Assembly (NCBI RefSeq): GCF_002078175.1 | Contig: NZ_MWFK01000001.1 | Location: 620,001 to 684,000 of the forward strand | DNA length: 64,000 bases | Reading direction: 5' to 3' | From: Streptomyces sp. M41(2017) | GTDB lineage: Bacteria; Actinomycetota; Actinomycetes; Streptomycetales; Streptomycetaceae | Shown here: in pieces, positions 34,302 through 42,374 of the stretch | How positions within the stretch are numbered: the first letter of the stretch is position 1 | How the letters are laid out: each line of letters opens with the position of its first letter | Position numbers and translations under genes: made by a program | The notes under the pieces: generated by a model | What the model saw: the letters and a program-made list of their open reading frames with translations, nothing else | Database searches by the model: none | What the model was told of the DNA's origin: nothing

Positions 34302-35732
34302 GTGACCGAAACCGGAACCCTCACGACCACCGCCCGCGCCCCCGCCGCCCCACCCGCCCTCGGCGGCCTCGGACTCTTCACCGTGCTGCTCGGCGCGGCC
34401 CTGCCCCTGATCGACTTCTTCATCGTCAACGTGGCCCTCCCGACCATCGGACACGACCTGCACGCGAGCGAGTCCGTCCTCGAACTCGTCGTCGCCGGCT
34501 ACGGAGTCGCCTACGCCGTCCTCCTCGTCCTCGGCGGACGCCTCGGCGACCTCTTCGGCCGCCGCCGGTTCTTCCTCGGCGGCATGGCCGCCTTCGGCCT
34601 CACCTCCCTCGCCTGCGGGCTCGCCCCCACCGCCTGGACCCTCGTCGCCGCCCGCGTCGCCCAGGGCGCCGCGGCCGCCGCGATGCTGCCCCAGGTCCTC
34701 GCCACCATCCAGGCCGCCACCGCCGGACCCCGCCGCGCCAAGGCCATGGGCCTGTACGGCGCCACCGCCGGCCTGTCGATGGTCGCCGGACAGGTCCTCG
34801 GCGGCGTCCTCGTCGCCGCCGACATCGCCGGCAGCGGCTGGCGCTCCGTCTTCCTCGTCAACGTGCCCGTCGTCGTCCTCGGCCTGTTCCTCGCCGCCCG
34901 CGCCGTCCCCGAGACCCGCTCCCGGCGCCCCGAGCCCGTCGACGCCCCCGGCACCGTCCTCCTCGCCGCCGCCCTGCTGGCCCTCCTCGCCCCCCTCACC
35001 GAGGGCCGCGCCGCCGGCTGGCCCCTGTGGACCTGGCTCTCCCTCGCCCTGTTCCCCCTCGCCGCCACCGCCTTCTACCGCGTCGAACGCCACGCCGACC
35101 GCAACGGCCGCACCCCGCTCGTCCCGCCCAGCCTGTTCCGGATCACCTCGCTGCGCCGCGGCCTGATCATGATCGTGCCGTTCTCCATCGGCTTCAGCGG
35201 CTTCATGTTCGTCATCGCGGTCGCCCTCCAACAGGGCGAAGGCCTCGGCCCCGTCGCCGCCGGACTCGCCCTCGCCCCACTCGCCGTCGTCTTCTTCGTC
35301 ACCTCCCTGTGCGGCCCCCGGCTGATCGCCCGCCACGGCACCCGCGTCGTCACCGCCGGCGGAATCCTCCAAGGCATCGGCATCGCCCTCATCGCCCTCG
35401 CCGCCGCACGCTCCTGGCCCGACCTCGGCGTGTGGCAACTCCTCCCCGGAGCGGCCGTCGCCGGAGCCGGACAGGCACTCCAACTGCCCGTCCTCATCCG
35501 GATCGTCCTCTCCGAGATCCCCGCCACCCGCGCCGGCGTCGGCAGCGGCGTGATGGCCACCACCCAGCAGGCCTCCCTCGCCATCGGCGTCGCCACCCTC
35601 GGCACACTCTTCCTGTCCCTCGCCCCCACCCACGGCACCCGGGACGCCCTCGTCACCACCCTCCTCGTCCAACTCGCCGGCATCGCCCTCACCACCGCGC
35701 TCAGCCTGCGCCTCCCCCGCACCATCGCCTGA
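34302..35732 (+). CDS. MFS drug efflux transporter, 14-helix DHA2 family
   Basis: 476 residues, 14 predicted helices, with LIDFFIVNVALPTIGHDLHAS in helix 1, GGRLGDLFGRRRFFLGG between helices 2 and 3 and GLSMVAGQVLGGVLVAA in helix 5. Proton-coupled exporter; substrate unknown. GTG 34302 has TGGAGGA immediately upstream, whereas the frame further 5' overlaps the promoter. Divergent from an XRE/MmyB-like regulator, a common local-control arrangement in Streptomyces. Confidence 0.92.
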   Translation: MTETGTLTTTARAPAAPPALGGLGLFTVLLGAALPLIDFFIVNVALPTIGHDLHASESVLELVVAGYGVAYAVLLVLGGRLGDLFGRRRFFLGGMAAFGLTSLACGLAPTAWTLVAARVAQGAAAAAMLPQVLATIQAATAGPRRAKAMGLYGATAGLSMVAGQVLGGVLVAADIAGSGWRSVFLVNVPVVVLGLFLAARAVPETRSRRPEPVDAPGTVLLAAALLALLAPLTEGRAAGWPLWTWLSLALFPLAATAFYRVERHADRNGRTPLVPPSLFRITSLRRGLIMIVPFSIGFSGFMFVIAVALQQGEGLGPVAAGLALAPLAVVFFVTSLCGPRLIARHGTRVVTAGGILQGIGIALIALAAARSWPDLGVWQLLPGAAVAGAGQALQLPVLIRIVLSEIPATRAGVGSGVMATTQQASLAIGVATLGTLFLSLAPTHGTRDALVTTLLVQLAGIALTTALSLRLPRTIA

Positions 35733-35744
35733 CCCCGCACCCCC

Positions 35745-35761
35745 GCCCGGCCACCCCGGGC
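35745..35761 (+). terminator. Short hairpin after the second MFS gene
   Basis: GCCCGG (35745-35750) pairs with CCGGGC (35756-35761) around a 5-nt loop, 12 bp after the stop codon. Weak compared with the other terminators in this window. Confidence 0.4.
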
Positions 35762-35966
35762 AACACCCCCGCACGCCCCTCGCCCACCGCCCGCGCGGCC
35801 ACCGGCACATGCACCCGTCATGCCGTCAACTACCCATTTCCCAGGGGCTGTTGACACTCCCCGCCCACCATGTCGTACTGAGTCGCACTGAAGTCGAACG
35901 GACCCGCGCCCGGCGACCGCCCAGCCGCACGCCCCCGTCGACCGCTCCGCGATCCGAGGAGGCCCC

Positions 35967-36035
35967 GTGGCCCACACCAAGATCCGCACACCGGACCAGA
36001 GGCCCACCACGGGCACCGGCGGAACCGGACACTGA
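35967..36035 (+). CDS. Possible 22-residue leader ORF before the M14 peptidase
   Basis: GTG 35967, preceded by GAGGAGG (35955-35961), opens a 22-codon frame ending at TGA 36033-36035. It is the only well-placed start signal for the downstream gene, but it is in a different frame; its stop overlaps the in-frame CTG at 36032. It could be a coupled leader peptide, or the true N-terminus of the peptidase separated by a -1 shift or a one-base sequence error. Confidence 0.3.
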   Translation: MAHTKIRTPDQRPTTGTGGTGH

Positions 36036-37306
36036 ACTACCCCACACCCGCCGACGTCACCCGCACCGCCAAGGCCCTCGCAACCCGGCACCCCGACAAG
36101 TGCCGGCTCACCACGATCGGCCACTCCCGCCGCGGCACCCCCCTACGGATGCTCAGCGTCGGAAGAGGCCCACGGCACGCCCTCGTGGTCGCGGGCGCCC
36201 ACCCCAACGAATACGTCGGCGGCGGCACCCTCCTCGCGCTGGCCCACCGGGCACTGGCCGGCGAACACCCCGGAACCGTATGGCACCTCGTGCTGTGCCT
36301 CGACCCCGACGGAGCCCGCCTCAACGAAGGCGGCCACCACGCCGCCACCCTCCTCGACCAGTACCGCCACTTCTTCCGCCCCGCCCCCGACGAACAACCC
36401 GAATGGGCACCCGCACTCCCCCGCCCCCGCTACCTCCCCGAGAGCCGCGCCCTCCTCGACGTCATCCGCCGCATCCGCCCCTACGTCCAGATCACCCTCC
36501 ACAGCACCGACATCGGCGGCACCTTCGCCCAACTCACCCGCGACGTCCCCGGCCTCGACCGCACCCTCACCACCTCCGCCGAACGCCTCGGCATCCCCGT
36601 CGAGAACGCCCCCCTGGACGCCCTCCACTGGCCCGCCACCGCCCCCGGCGTCTTCGTCCTCCCACCCCCCGGAGCCCCCGAACGCCCCACCGCCTTCCCC
36701 GAGAACGCCCACCACTCCACCTGGCTCGCCCCCCACGCCTACGGAGGCGTCACCGCCGTCATCGAAGTCCCCGTCTGGGCCGCCCCCCGCTTCGCCGACC
36801 TCACCCCCGACCCCGCCCCCGAACAACGCCTGCGCCACTGGGCCGAACGCCTGCGCGCCCACACCCACACCACCCGCACCCACTACGAACGCGCCCGCCC
36901 CCACCTCCCCCCACCCGGCCCGGACCCCGCCTACAGCATCCGCCGCGCCATCACCGAAACCCTCCGCGTCTGCGGCGCCCTCGCCGACAGCTGGGACCCC
37001 GCCCACCCCACCTACACCCCACTGCCCGACCTCACCCGCGCCCGCACCGCCAGCATCGAAGGCTTCGCCCGCCGCACCCCGCTCCGCGCCGCCGCCATGC
37101 TCCTGCGCCTCCTCGACGAACACGCCCCCACCCCCGCCACCGCACCCCAACGCACCGAACTGGAAGCCCTCATCACACGCTGGTGCGCCGCCTACTCCGC
37201 GAGTTTCACCGCCACCTGGGTCCCCGTCGACCGCCAGATAGAACACCAGGTCAACGTCACCACCGCCGCCGTCGAAGCCGCCGAAGGACACCTCGCACCC
37301 TCCTGA
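36032..37306 (+). CDS. M14-type zinc carboxypeptidase-like protein (start unresolved)
   Basis: The coding frame shows clear M14 features: zinc ligands HPNE (H57, E60 counted from CTG 36032), third ligand H157 in ITLHST and a catalytic-type glutamate E245 in AVIEVPVW. A C-terminal helical extension follows (about 290-424). No signal peptide, so it is probably cytoplasmic. The first canonical start in frame is ATG 36149, but the 39 codons before it (from LNYPTPADVTRTAKALATRH onward) are plainly coding and family-like. No ATG, GTG or TTG exists in frame back to the stop at 35879. See the 22-residue ORF for possible explanations. The gene is extremely C-rich on its coding strand. Confidence 0.78.
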   Translation: MNYPTPADVTRTAKALATRHPDKCRLTTIGHSRRGTPLRMLSVGRGPRHALVVAGAHPNEYVGGGTLLALAHRALAGEHPGTVWHLVLCLDPDGARLNEGGHHAATLLDQYRHFFRPAPDEQPEWAPALPRPRYLPESRALLDVIRRIRPYVQITLHSTDIGGTFAQLTRDVPGLDRTLTTSAERLGIPVENAPLDALHWPATAPGVFVLPPPGAPERPTAFPENAHHSTWLAPHAYGGVTAVIEVPVWAAPRFADLTPDPAPEQRLRHWAERLRAHTHTTRTHYERARPHLPPPGPDPAYSIRRAITETLRVCGALADSWDPAHPTYTPLPDLTRARTASIEGFARRTPLRAAAMLLRLLDEHAPTPATAPQRTELEALITRWCAAYSASFTATWVPVDRQIEHQVNVTTAAVEAAEGHLAPS

Positions 37307-37407
37307 CCGACCACGCCCACCACCGAACTCACCGCCCGACAGCCCCCGTTGATCTTCCCGATGCTGCACACTCCTACCGCAGACGAAACGGTCCACCAGG
37401 AGGTGTC

Positions 37408-37614
37408 ATGCTGCAGATCAACCAGAGCAAAGTGAGCCGCTGGGACCAGCACGGCCGCGAACACACCGTCCGCGTCCAACGCACCGGCGTCCAACGCACC
37501 ATCCGATGCGACACCTGCGGCTGGCGCAAGAACGCCCAGTTCCTCCCCTGGCTCAAAGCCGAGGAACACCTCGCCGAAGCCCACCAGGCGACCGTCGACC
37601 CCAAGGAAAACTGA
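37408..37614 (+). CDS. Small putative zinc-binding protein
   Basis: 68 residues, start ATG 37408 behind AGGAGG. It has the spaced residues C34-x2-C37-x16-H54-x4-H59 (CDTCGWRKNAQFLPWLKAEE then HLAEAH), which would make a C2H2-type zinc knuckle. The N-terminal half is strand-like and basic (QHGREHTVRVQRTGVQRTI). I do not recognise a named family. It is followed by a terminator hairpin and is convergent with a TetR gene. Possible DNA/RNA-binding or adaptor role is inference only. Confidence 0.7.
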   Translation: MLQINQSKVSRWDQHGREHTVRVQRTGVQRTIRCDTCGWRKNAQFLPWLKAEEHLAEAHQATVDPKEN

Positions 37615-37616
37615 AA

Positions 37617-37643
37617 ACCCCGGCGAGTCCACCCCGCCGGGGT
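37617..37643. terminator. 9-bp bidirectional hairpin
   Basis: ACCCCGGCG (37617-37625) pairs with CGCCGGGGT (37635-37643) across a 9-nt loop, between the convergent small zinc protein and TetR genes, with an A-rich left flank that supplies U residues to the TetR transcript. Confidence 0.75.
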
Positions 37644-37680
37644 CCACCACCACCGCCCCGAACACCCCGGGCGAGCCACC

Positions 37681-38286
37681 TCAGTCGATACGACGACGCA
37701 GACCACGCAACAGCAGACGGACCACCGCAACGAACTCCGCCTCGATCCCCGGCTGCTCCCACTCCCCCGCATACGCCGGATCATGAAAACGGCCCGTCGC
37801 GTCGAACACCGCACGCGCCGTCGCCGCCGAATCACCGTCCACCGACGAGAAATCGCCCTCCTGAACACCCCGGAACACGATCTGCGTCACCTGCTCCACC
37901 AGCTCCGCGATGTGCTCCTCCACCACCGCACTCGCCTCACCGAGCAGCACCGTGTACGTCGCGAACAGCTCCGGATCGTCCCCCGCCTTGTGCCGCTTCG
38001 CCGTGAACAGCGCACCCAGCCAGTGCTCCAGAGCCACCGGAGCCGGGTGCGCGGCCGACCCCGCGATCTCCCCCAGCGTCGCCGACGTCCGGTCCAGCCA
38101 CCGCTTCGTGACCGCCTCCCGCAGCGCCGCCTTCGTACGGAAATGCCGGTAGACACTGCCGTGACTGACACCCAGCGCACGCGCCACGTCCACCACGGTC
38201 GCCTTGGCCGGGCCATGGCGGCGCAGCACCTCCTCCGTCGCCACGAGGATGCGCTCCGCCGTCAGTGCTTCACCGGTCTGTGCCAT
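37681..38286 (-). CDS. TetR-family transcriptional regulator
   Basis: 201 residues: N-terminal helix-turn-helix domain (ERILVATEEVLRRHG, TVVDVARALGVSHGSVYRHFRTKAALREAV) and a helical ligand-binding C-terminal domain with an acidic end segment. It lies 26 bp downstream of the aldo-keto reductase gene on the same strand, so the two probably share a transcript and the regulator probably represses it. The dyad upstream of the reductase gene is the likely operator. Confidence 0.92.
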   Translation of the reverse strand: MAQTGEALTAERILVATEEVLRRHGPAKATVVDVARALGVSHGSVYRHFRTKAALREAVTKRWLDRTSATLGEIAGSAAHPAPVALEHWLGALFTAKRHKAGDDPELFATYTVLLGEASAVVEEHIAELVEQVTQIVFRGVQEGDFSSVDGDSAATARAVFDATGRFHDPAYAGEWEQPGIEAEFVAVVRLLLRGLRRRID

Positions 38287-38312
38287 GACGAAGACCGTAC
38301 CTGCCGGTACTG

Positions 38313-39317
38313 TCAGCGCTCGCTGTCGAGATGTGCCATCTGCGCCGCCGGGTAACGGTCACCGGCCGCCGCGCCCACCGGCACCGCCCGCTCGATCGCC
38401 GCCAGGTCCGCCTCGTCCAGCGTCACGTCCAGAGCACCCAGCGCCTCCGCGAGCCGCTCCCGGGTCCGCGCGCCCACCAACGGCACGATGTCCTCGCCCC
38501 GCGACAGCACCCACGCGATCGCGATCTGCGCGACGCTGACACCCTTCTGCTCGGCGATCTTCCGCAACGCGTCCACCAGCGAGAGGTTGTGCCGCAGATT
38601 GTCGCCCTGGAAACGGGGACTCATCGCCCGGAAGTCGTTCGCCCCCAACTGCCGGTCCGCCGTGAAATGCCCCGAGATCAGCCCGCGCGACAACACCCCG
38701 TACGCCGTGATCCCGATCCCCAGCTCACGGGTCGCCGCCAGGATCTCCCCCTCGACACCCCGCGAGATCAGCGAATACTCGATCTGCAGATCCGAGATGG
38801 GCGCCGTCGCCGCAGCACGCCGGATCGAGTCCGCGCCGGCCTCGCTCAGCCCGATGTGCCGCACATGCCCGGCCTCCACCAGCTCCGCGATCGCACCCAC
38901 GGTCTCCTCGATGGGAATTCCGGGATCGACCCGGGCGATCCGGTACACATCGATATGATCGACACCGAGGCGCTGCAAGGAATAGGCGGCGAAATTCTTC
39001 ACCGCCGCAGGACGCCCGTCATACCCCGACCAGCCCCCGTCCGGATCCCGCAACGCCCCGAACTTCACACTCGTCAACGCCCGCTCACGCGACGCCGCCG
39101 ACGCCGAACGCAGCGCCTCCCCGATCAGCATCTCGTTGTGACCCATCGCGTAGAAATCACCCGTGTCGAGCAGGGTCACACCCGCTTCGAGCGCGGCATG
39201 GATCGTCGCGACGGACTCGGCCCGGTCCGCGTCCCCGTAGAGCGCGGACATGCCCATGCAGCCGAGGCCGAGGGCGGAGACCTGGGGGCCGGTGGTTCCT
39301 AGGGGGCGGGTTTGCAT
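38313..39317 (-). CDS. Aldo/keto reductase
   Basis: 334-residue TIM-barrel oxidoreductase that reduces aldehydes or ketones with NADPH. Catalytic Asp and Tyr are in TLLDTGDFYAMGHNE and the Lys is in LTSVKFG. Where most family members have the catalytic His (YQHRVD) this protein reads VYRIARVDP, so the His is an alanine. Cofactor-binding segment VPLVGARTRERLAEALGAL near the C-terminus is standard. ATG 39317 has AAGGAG five bases upstream. Cotranscribed with the TetR regulator. Confidence 0.92.
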   Translation of the reverse strand: MQTRPLGTTGPQVSALGLGCMGMSALYGDADRAESVATIHAALEAGVTLLDTGDFYAMGHNEMLIGEALRSASAASRERALTSVKFGALRDPDGGWSGYDGRPAAVKNFAAYSLQRLGVDHIDVYRIARVDPGIPIEETVGAIAELVEAGHVRHIGLSEAGADSIRRAAATAPISDLQIEYSLISRGVEGEILAATRELGIGITAYGVLSRGLISGHFTADRQLGANDFRAMSPRFQGDNLRHNLSLVDALRKIAEQKGVSVAQIAIAWVLSRGEDIVPLVGARTRERLAEALGALDVTLDEADLAAIERAVPVGAAAGDRYPAAQMAHLDSER

Positions 39318-39372
39318 GAGAACTCCTTGGTGGTCCTTGGAGGGGCGGTACTCCTTCACTTTGGCATGACGG

Positions 39373-39417
39373 CTGACAGATTTCAATATCTGTCAGCTGT
39401 CATCCGTCAGCTGTCAG
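39373..39417 (-). promoter_or_regulatory. Dyad and direct repeats upstream of the aldo/keto reductase gene
   Basis: CTGACAGAT (39373-39381), a 6-bp spacer and ATCTGTCAG (39388-39396) form a perfect dyad, followed by two direct copies of GTCAGCTGTCA (39392-39402 and 39406-39416). On the minus strand a possible promoter TTGAAA / 17 bp / CAAAGT overlaps the dyad. This is a strong TetR-type operator candidate. Confidence 0.65.
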
Positions 39418-39445
39418 TCCACACCCCCTCGCGCACCCGAAACCC

Positions 39446-39487
39446 TGGTCCAGACCTATTGACGAATGGTCTGGACCGCGCGAATGT
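39446..39487 (+). promoter_or_regulatory. Chitinase promoter with paired 12-bp repeats
   Basis: TGGTCCAGACCT (39446-39457) and TGGTCTGGACCG (39467-39478) flank the -35 TTGACG (39459-39464); a -10-like GAATGT follows after 17 bp (39482-39487). Such 12-bp repeats are the known feature of Streptomyces chitinase promoters and resemble DasR-responsive elements (consensus core TGGTCTAGACCA). Confidence 0.8.
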
Positions 39488-39539
39488 CATGCCTACGACA
39501 GCTCGACACCTCACCGCACCCCCCACCGGGAGGCCTCGC

Positions 39540-40592
39540 ATGATTCGTCGCAAGCTCCGCCTGCTCGCCGTCGCTCTGACAGCGGCGGTCCTGACCCCCT
39601 TGTCGGTGGCCGGTGCGCCCGGTGCCGCCGCGGCCGACACCTGTGCCGTGAAGTCGCGTCCGGCCGGCAAGGTTCTCCAGGGCTACTGGGAGAACTGGGA
39701 CGGCTCGTCCAACGGGGTGCACCCGCCGTTCGGTTGGACGCCGATCACCGATGCGCGGATCGCGCAGCACGGCTACAACGTGCTCAACGCGGCGTTTCCC
39801 GTGATCCGTTCGGACGGGACGGCGTTGTGGGAGGACGGGATGGACGCGGGGGTGAAGGTCGCGACGCCCGCCGAGATGTGCGCGGCCAAGGCGTCGGGGC
39901 AGACGATCCTGATGTCGATCGGTGGCGCGGCCGCGGGGATCGATCTGAGTTCGTCGACGGTCGCGGACCGTTTCGTGGCGACGATCGTGCCGATTCTGAA
40001 GAAGTACAACTTCGACGGGATCGACATCGACATCGAGACGGGTCTGACGGGCAGCGGGAACATCGGTCAGTTGTCGGCGTCGCAGGCGAACCTGATCCGG
40101 ATCATCGACGGGGTGCTGGCGAAGATGCCGTCGAACTTCGGGCTGACGATGGCGCCGGAGACGGCGTATGTGACGGGTGGCAGCATCACGTACGGGTCGA
40201 TCTGGGGCGCGTATCTGCCGATCGTGAAGAAGTACGCGGACAACGGCCGGCTGTGGTGGCTGAACATGCAGTACTACAACGGGAGCATGTACGGGTGTGC
40301 CGGTGACTCGTATTCGGCGGGCACGGTGCAGGGGTTCACGGCGCAGACGGACTGTCTGAACAAGGGTCTCGTGGTGCAGGGGACGACGATCAAGGTGCCG
40401 TACGACAAGCAGGTGCCGGGGTTGCCCGCGCAGTCGGGTGCGGGGGGCGGTTACATGGCGCCGAGTCTGGTGTCGCAGGCGTGGAGGCACTACGGGACCG
40501 GTCTGAAGGGTCTGATGACCTGGTCGGTGAACTGGGACGGTTCGAAGAACTGGACGTTCGGCGACAACGTGAAGGCGTTGCAGGGCCGTTGA
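39540..40592 (+). CDS. Secreted GH18 chitinase
   Basis: 350 residues: Sec signal peptide (about 1-32, AAA|D) and a single GH18 TIM barrel with the catalytic motif DGIDIDIE at 159-166 (acid/base E166). Other conserved parts are GYWENWDGSS, SIGGAAAGI, MAPETAYV, WLNMQYYNGS and LMTWSVNWD. It hydrolyses chitin to N-acetylglucosamine oligomers outside the cell. No chitin-binding domain is present. GGGAGG supports ATG 39540. The promoter has chitinase-type paired repeats, so induction by chitin or GlcNAc signals is expected. Confidence 0.95.
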   Translation: MIRRKLRLLAVALTAAVLTPLSVAGAPGAAAADTCAVKSRPAGKVLQGYWENWDGSSNGVHPPFGWTPITDARIAQHGYNVLNAAFPVIRSDGTALWEDGMDAGVKVATPAEMCAAKASGQTILMSIGGAAAGIDLSSSTVADRFVATIVPILKKYNFDGIDIDIETGLTGSGNIGQLSASQANLIRIIDGVLAKMPSNFGLTMAPETAYVTGGSITYGSIWGAYLPIVKKYADNGRLWWLNMQYYNGSMYGCAGDSYSAGTVQGFTAQTDCLNKGLVVQGTTIKVPYDKQVPGLPAQSGAGGGYMAPSLVSQAWRHYGTGLKGLMTWSVNWDGSKNWTFGDNVKALQGR

Positions 40593-40651
40593 GGCGGCCG
40601 GCGGCTCGTCTGCGGGGCCGTTGAGGACGGCGGTCCGTGTCCGGGCGGTGC

Positions 40652-40687
40652 GAAGCCCCCGGTTCCCTGGTGGGAGCCGGGGGCTTC
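40652..40687. terminator. 16-bp bidirectional terminator between chitinase and glyS
   Basis: The arm 40652-40667 (GAAGCCCCCGG...) pairs with 40672-40687, one G-T pair, 4-nt loop. It separates the convergent chitinase and glyS genes. Confidence 0.85.
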
Positions 40688-40706
40688 GTGGTGCGTGGTG
40701 CGTGGG

Positions 40707-42089
40707 TCAGCAGCCGACGAGGCGGCTGGCGAGGTAGCCCTCGATCTGGTCGAGGGAGACGCGCTCCTGCTTCATGGAGTCGCGCTCGCGCACGGTGACG
40801 GCGTTGTCGTCGAGGGTGTCGAAGTCGACGGTGACGCAGAAGGGGGTGCCGATCTCGTCCTGGCGGCGGTAGCGGCGGCCGATGGCGCCGGCGTCGTCGA
40901 ACTCGATGTTCCAGTGCTGGCGCAGCGCGGTGGCGAGGCCCTTCGCCTTGGGCGAGAGCTCCGGGTTGCGCGACAGGGGCAGCACGGCGACCTTGACGGG
41001 CGAGAGGCGGGGGTCGAGGCGCAGGACGGTGCGCTTCTCCATCTTGCCCTTGGCGTTGGGGGCTTCGTCTTCGATGTAGGCGTCGAGGAGGAAGGCGAGC
41101 ATGGCGCGGCCGACGCCGGCGGCGGGTTCGATGACGTAGGGGGTCCAGCGCTCTCCGGCTTCCTGGTCGAAGTAGGAGAGGTCCTGGCCGGAGGCCTTGG
41201 AGTGGGCGCCGAGGTCGTAGTCGGTGCGGTTGGCGACGCCTTCGAGTTCGCCCCATTCGTTGCCGCCGAACTGGAAGCGGTACTCGATGTCGGCGGTGCG
41301 CTTGGAGTAGTGGGAGAGCTTCTCCTGGGCGTGCTCGTACCAGCGCATGTTCTCTTCGCGGAGGCCGAGGCCGGTGTACCAGTTCCAGCGTTCCTGCATC
41401 CAGTACTCCTGCCACTTCTCGTCCTCGCCCGGCTTGACGAAGAATTCCATCTCCATCTGTTCGAACTCGCGGGTGCGGAAGATGAAGTTGCCGGGGGTGA
41501 TCTCGTTGCGGAAGGACTTGCCCATCTGCGCGATGCCGAAGGGGGGCTTGCGGCGCGAGGTGGTCTGTACCTGGGCGAAGTTGGTGAAGATGCCCTGGGC
41601 GGTCTCGGGGCGCAGGTAGGCGATGGAGCCGCTGTCCTGGGTGGGGCCGAGGTGGGTGCTCAGGAGGCCGGAGAACTGCTTGGGCTCGGTGAACATGCCC
41701 TTGTTGCCGCAGTTGGGGCAGTTGATGTCGGCGAGGCCGTTCTCGGGGAGGCGGCCGTGCTTGGCCTCGTAGCCCTCTTCGAGGTGGTCGGCGCGGTAGC
41801 GCTTGTGACAGGAGGTGCACTCGGTGAGGGGGTCCGAGAAGGTGGCGACGTGTCCGGAGGCGACCCAGGTCTCGGTGGCCAGGATCACCGATGAGTCGAT
41901 ACCGACGACGTCCTCACGCGAGGTGACCATGTAGCGCCACCACTGGCGCTTGATGTTCTCCTTGAGTTCGACGCCGAGCGGGCCGTAGTCCCAGGCGGCA
42001 CGCTGTCCGCCGTAGATCTCACTACTGGGGAAAACGAAGCCACGGCGCTTGCTCAGGCTGACGATGGTGTCGATCTTGTCGGCGGCCAC
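40707..42089 (-). CDS. glyS: Glycyl-tRNA synthetase, dimeric class II
   Basis: 460 residues, eukaryote/actinobacteria-type dimeric enzyme, which charges tRNA-Gly. The class II core is visible: [25 protein letters not shown], motif 2 [24 protein letters not shown] and motif 3 [18 protein letters not shown] zinc-type insertion has CTSCHKRY and CPNCGN. The C-terminal anticodon domain begins near [12 protein letters not shown] 42089 ([17 protein letters not shown]) is the family start; the frame upstream is non-coding. It is divergent from znuA. Confidence 0.97.
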   Translation of the reverse strand: MAADKIDTIVSLSKRRGFVFPSSEIYGGQRAAWDYGPLGVELKENIKRQWWRYMVTSREDVVGIDSSVILATETWVASGHVATFSDPLTECTSCHKRYRADHLEEGYEAKHGRLPENGLADINCPNCGNKGMFTEPKQFSGLLSTHLGPTQDSGSIAYLRPETAQGIFTNFAQVQTTSRRKPPFGIAQMGKSFRNEITPGNFIFRTREFEQMEMEFFVKPGEDEKWQEYWMQERWNWYTGLGLREENMRWYEHAQEKLSHYSKRTADIEYRFQFGGNEWGELEGVANRTDYDLGAHSKASGQDLSYFDQEAGERWTPYVIEPAAGVGRAMLAFLLDAYIEDEAPNAKGKMEKRTVLRLDPRLSPVKVAVLPLSRNPELSPKAKGLATALRQHWNIEFDDAGAIGRRYRRQDEIGTPFCVTVDFDTLDDNAVTVRERDSMKQERVSLDQIEGYLASRLVGC

Positions 42090-42336
42090 GGTGCTCTCTT
42101 CATTACGGACGGACGGCAGCGAATGCTTCAGGTTACCGGCGTGGGCCACCTCTGTATCAAATCGGTTCGCTGGGTGGGCGGCTCGCTGGGGGTTACATCC
42201 GGTTGGTGGGTGTTTTCGAGGGGGGTGCTGGTGGGGGTGGGGGCGGTGTGAGCGGGTGGTGGGTGTTCTGCTTCGCGTTTCGTTCGTCTGCTGCCGGCCT
42301 GTCGCTCGCGTGTGGCCGGCCCGTGCGGTGGGCGTA

Positions 42337-42374
42337 TTGACAATCGTTTCCACCTTTGTTGAAAATGACTGTCA
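42337..42374 (+). promoter_or_regulatory. znuA promoter with Zur boxes
   Basis: TTGACA (42337-42342), an 18-bp spacer and GAAAAT (42361-42366) predict transcription starting at about the ATG (42374). TGAAAATGACTGTCA (42360-42374) matches the actinobacterial Zur box TGAAAATGATTTTCA at 13 of 15 positions and covers the -10 and start; TGACAATCGTTTCCA (42338-42352) is a weaker second copy over the -35. Confidence 0.8.

Noticed and set aside
36143..37396. 417-codon glycine-rich minus-strand frame resembling a PE-PGRS protein
   Set aside because: The glycine richness is the complement of C-rich codons of the M14 gene; no start signal or family motif.
35809..37614. 601-codon plus-strand open frame across the M14 peptidase
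   Set aside because: Almost entirely Arg, Pro and His, in the wrong frame relative to a zinc peptidase with visible catalytic residues. Only its last 68 codons, from ATG 37408, are a real gene.
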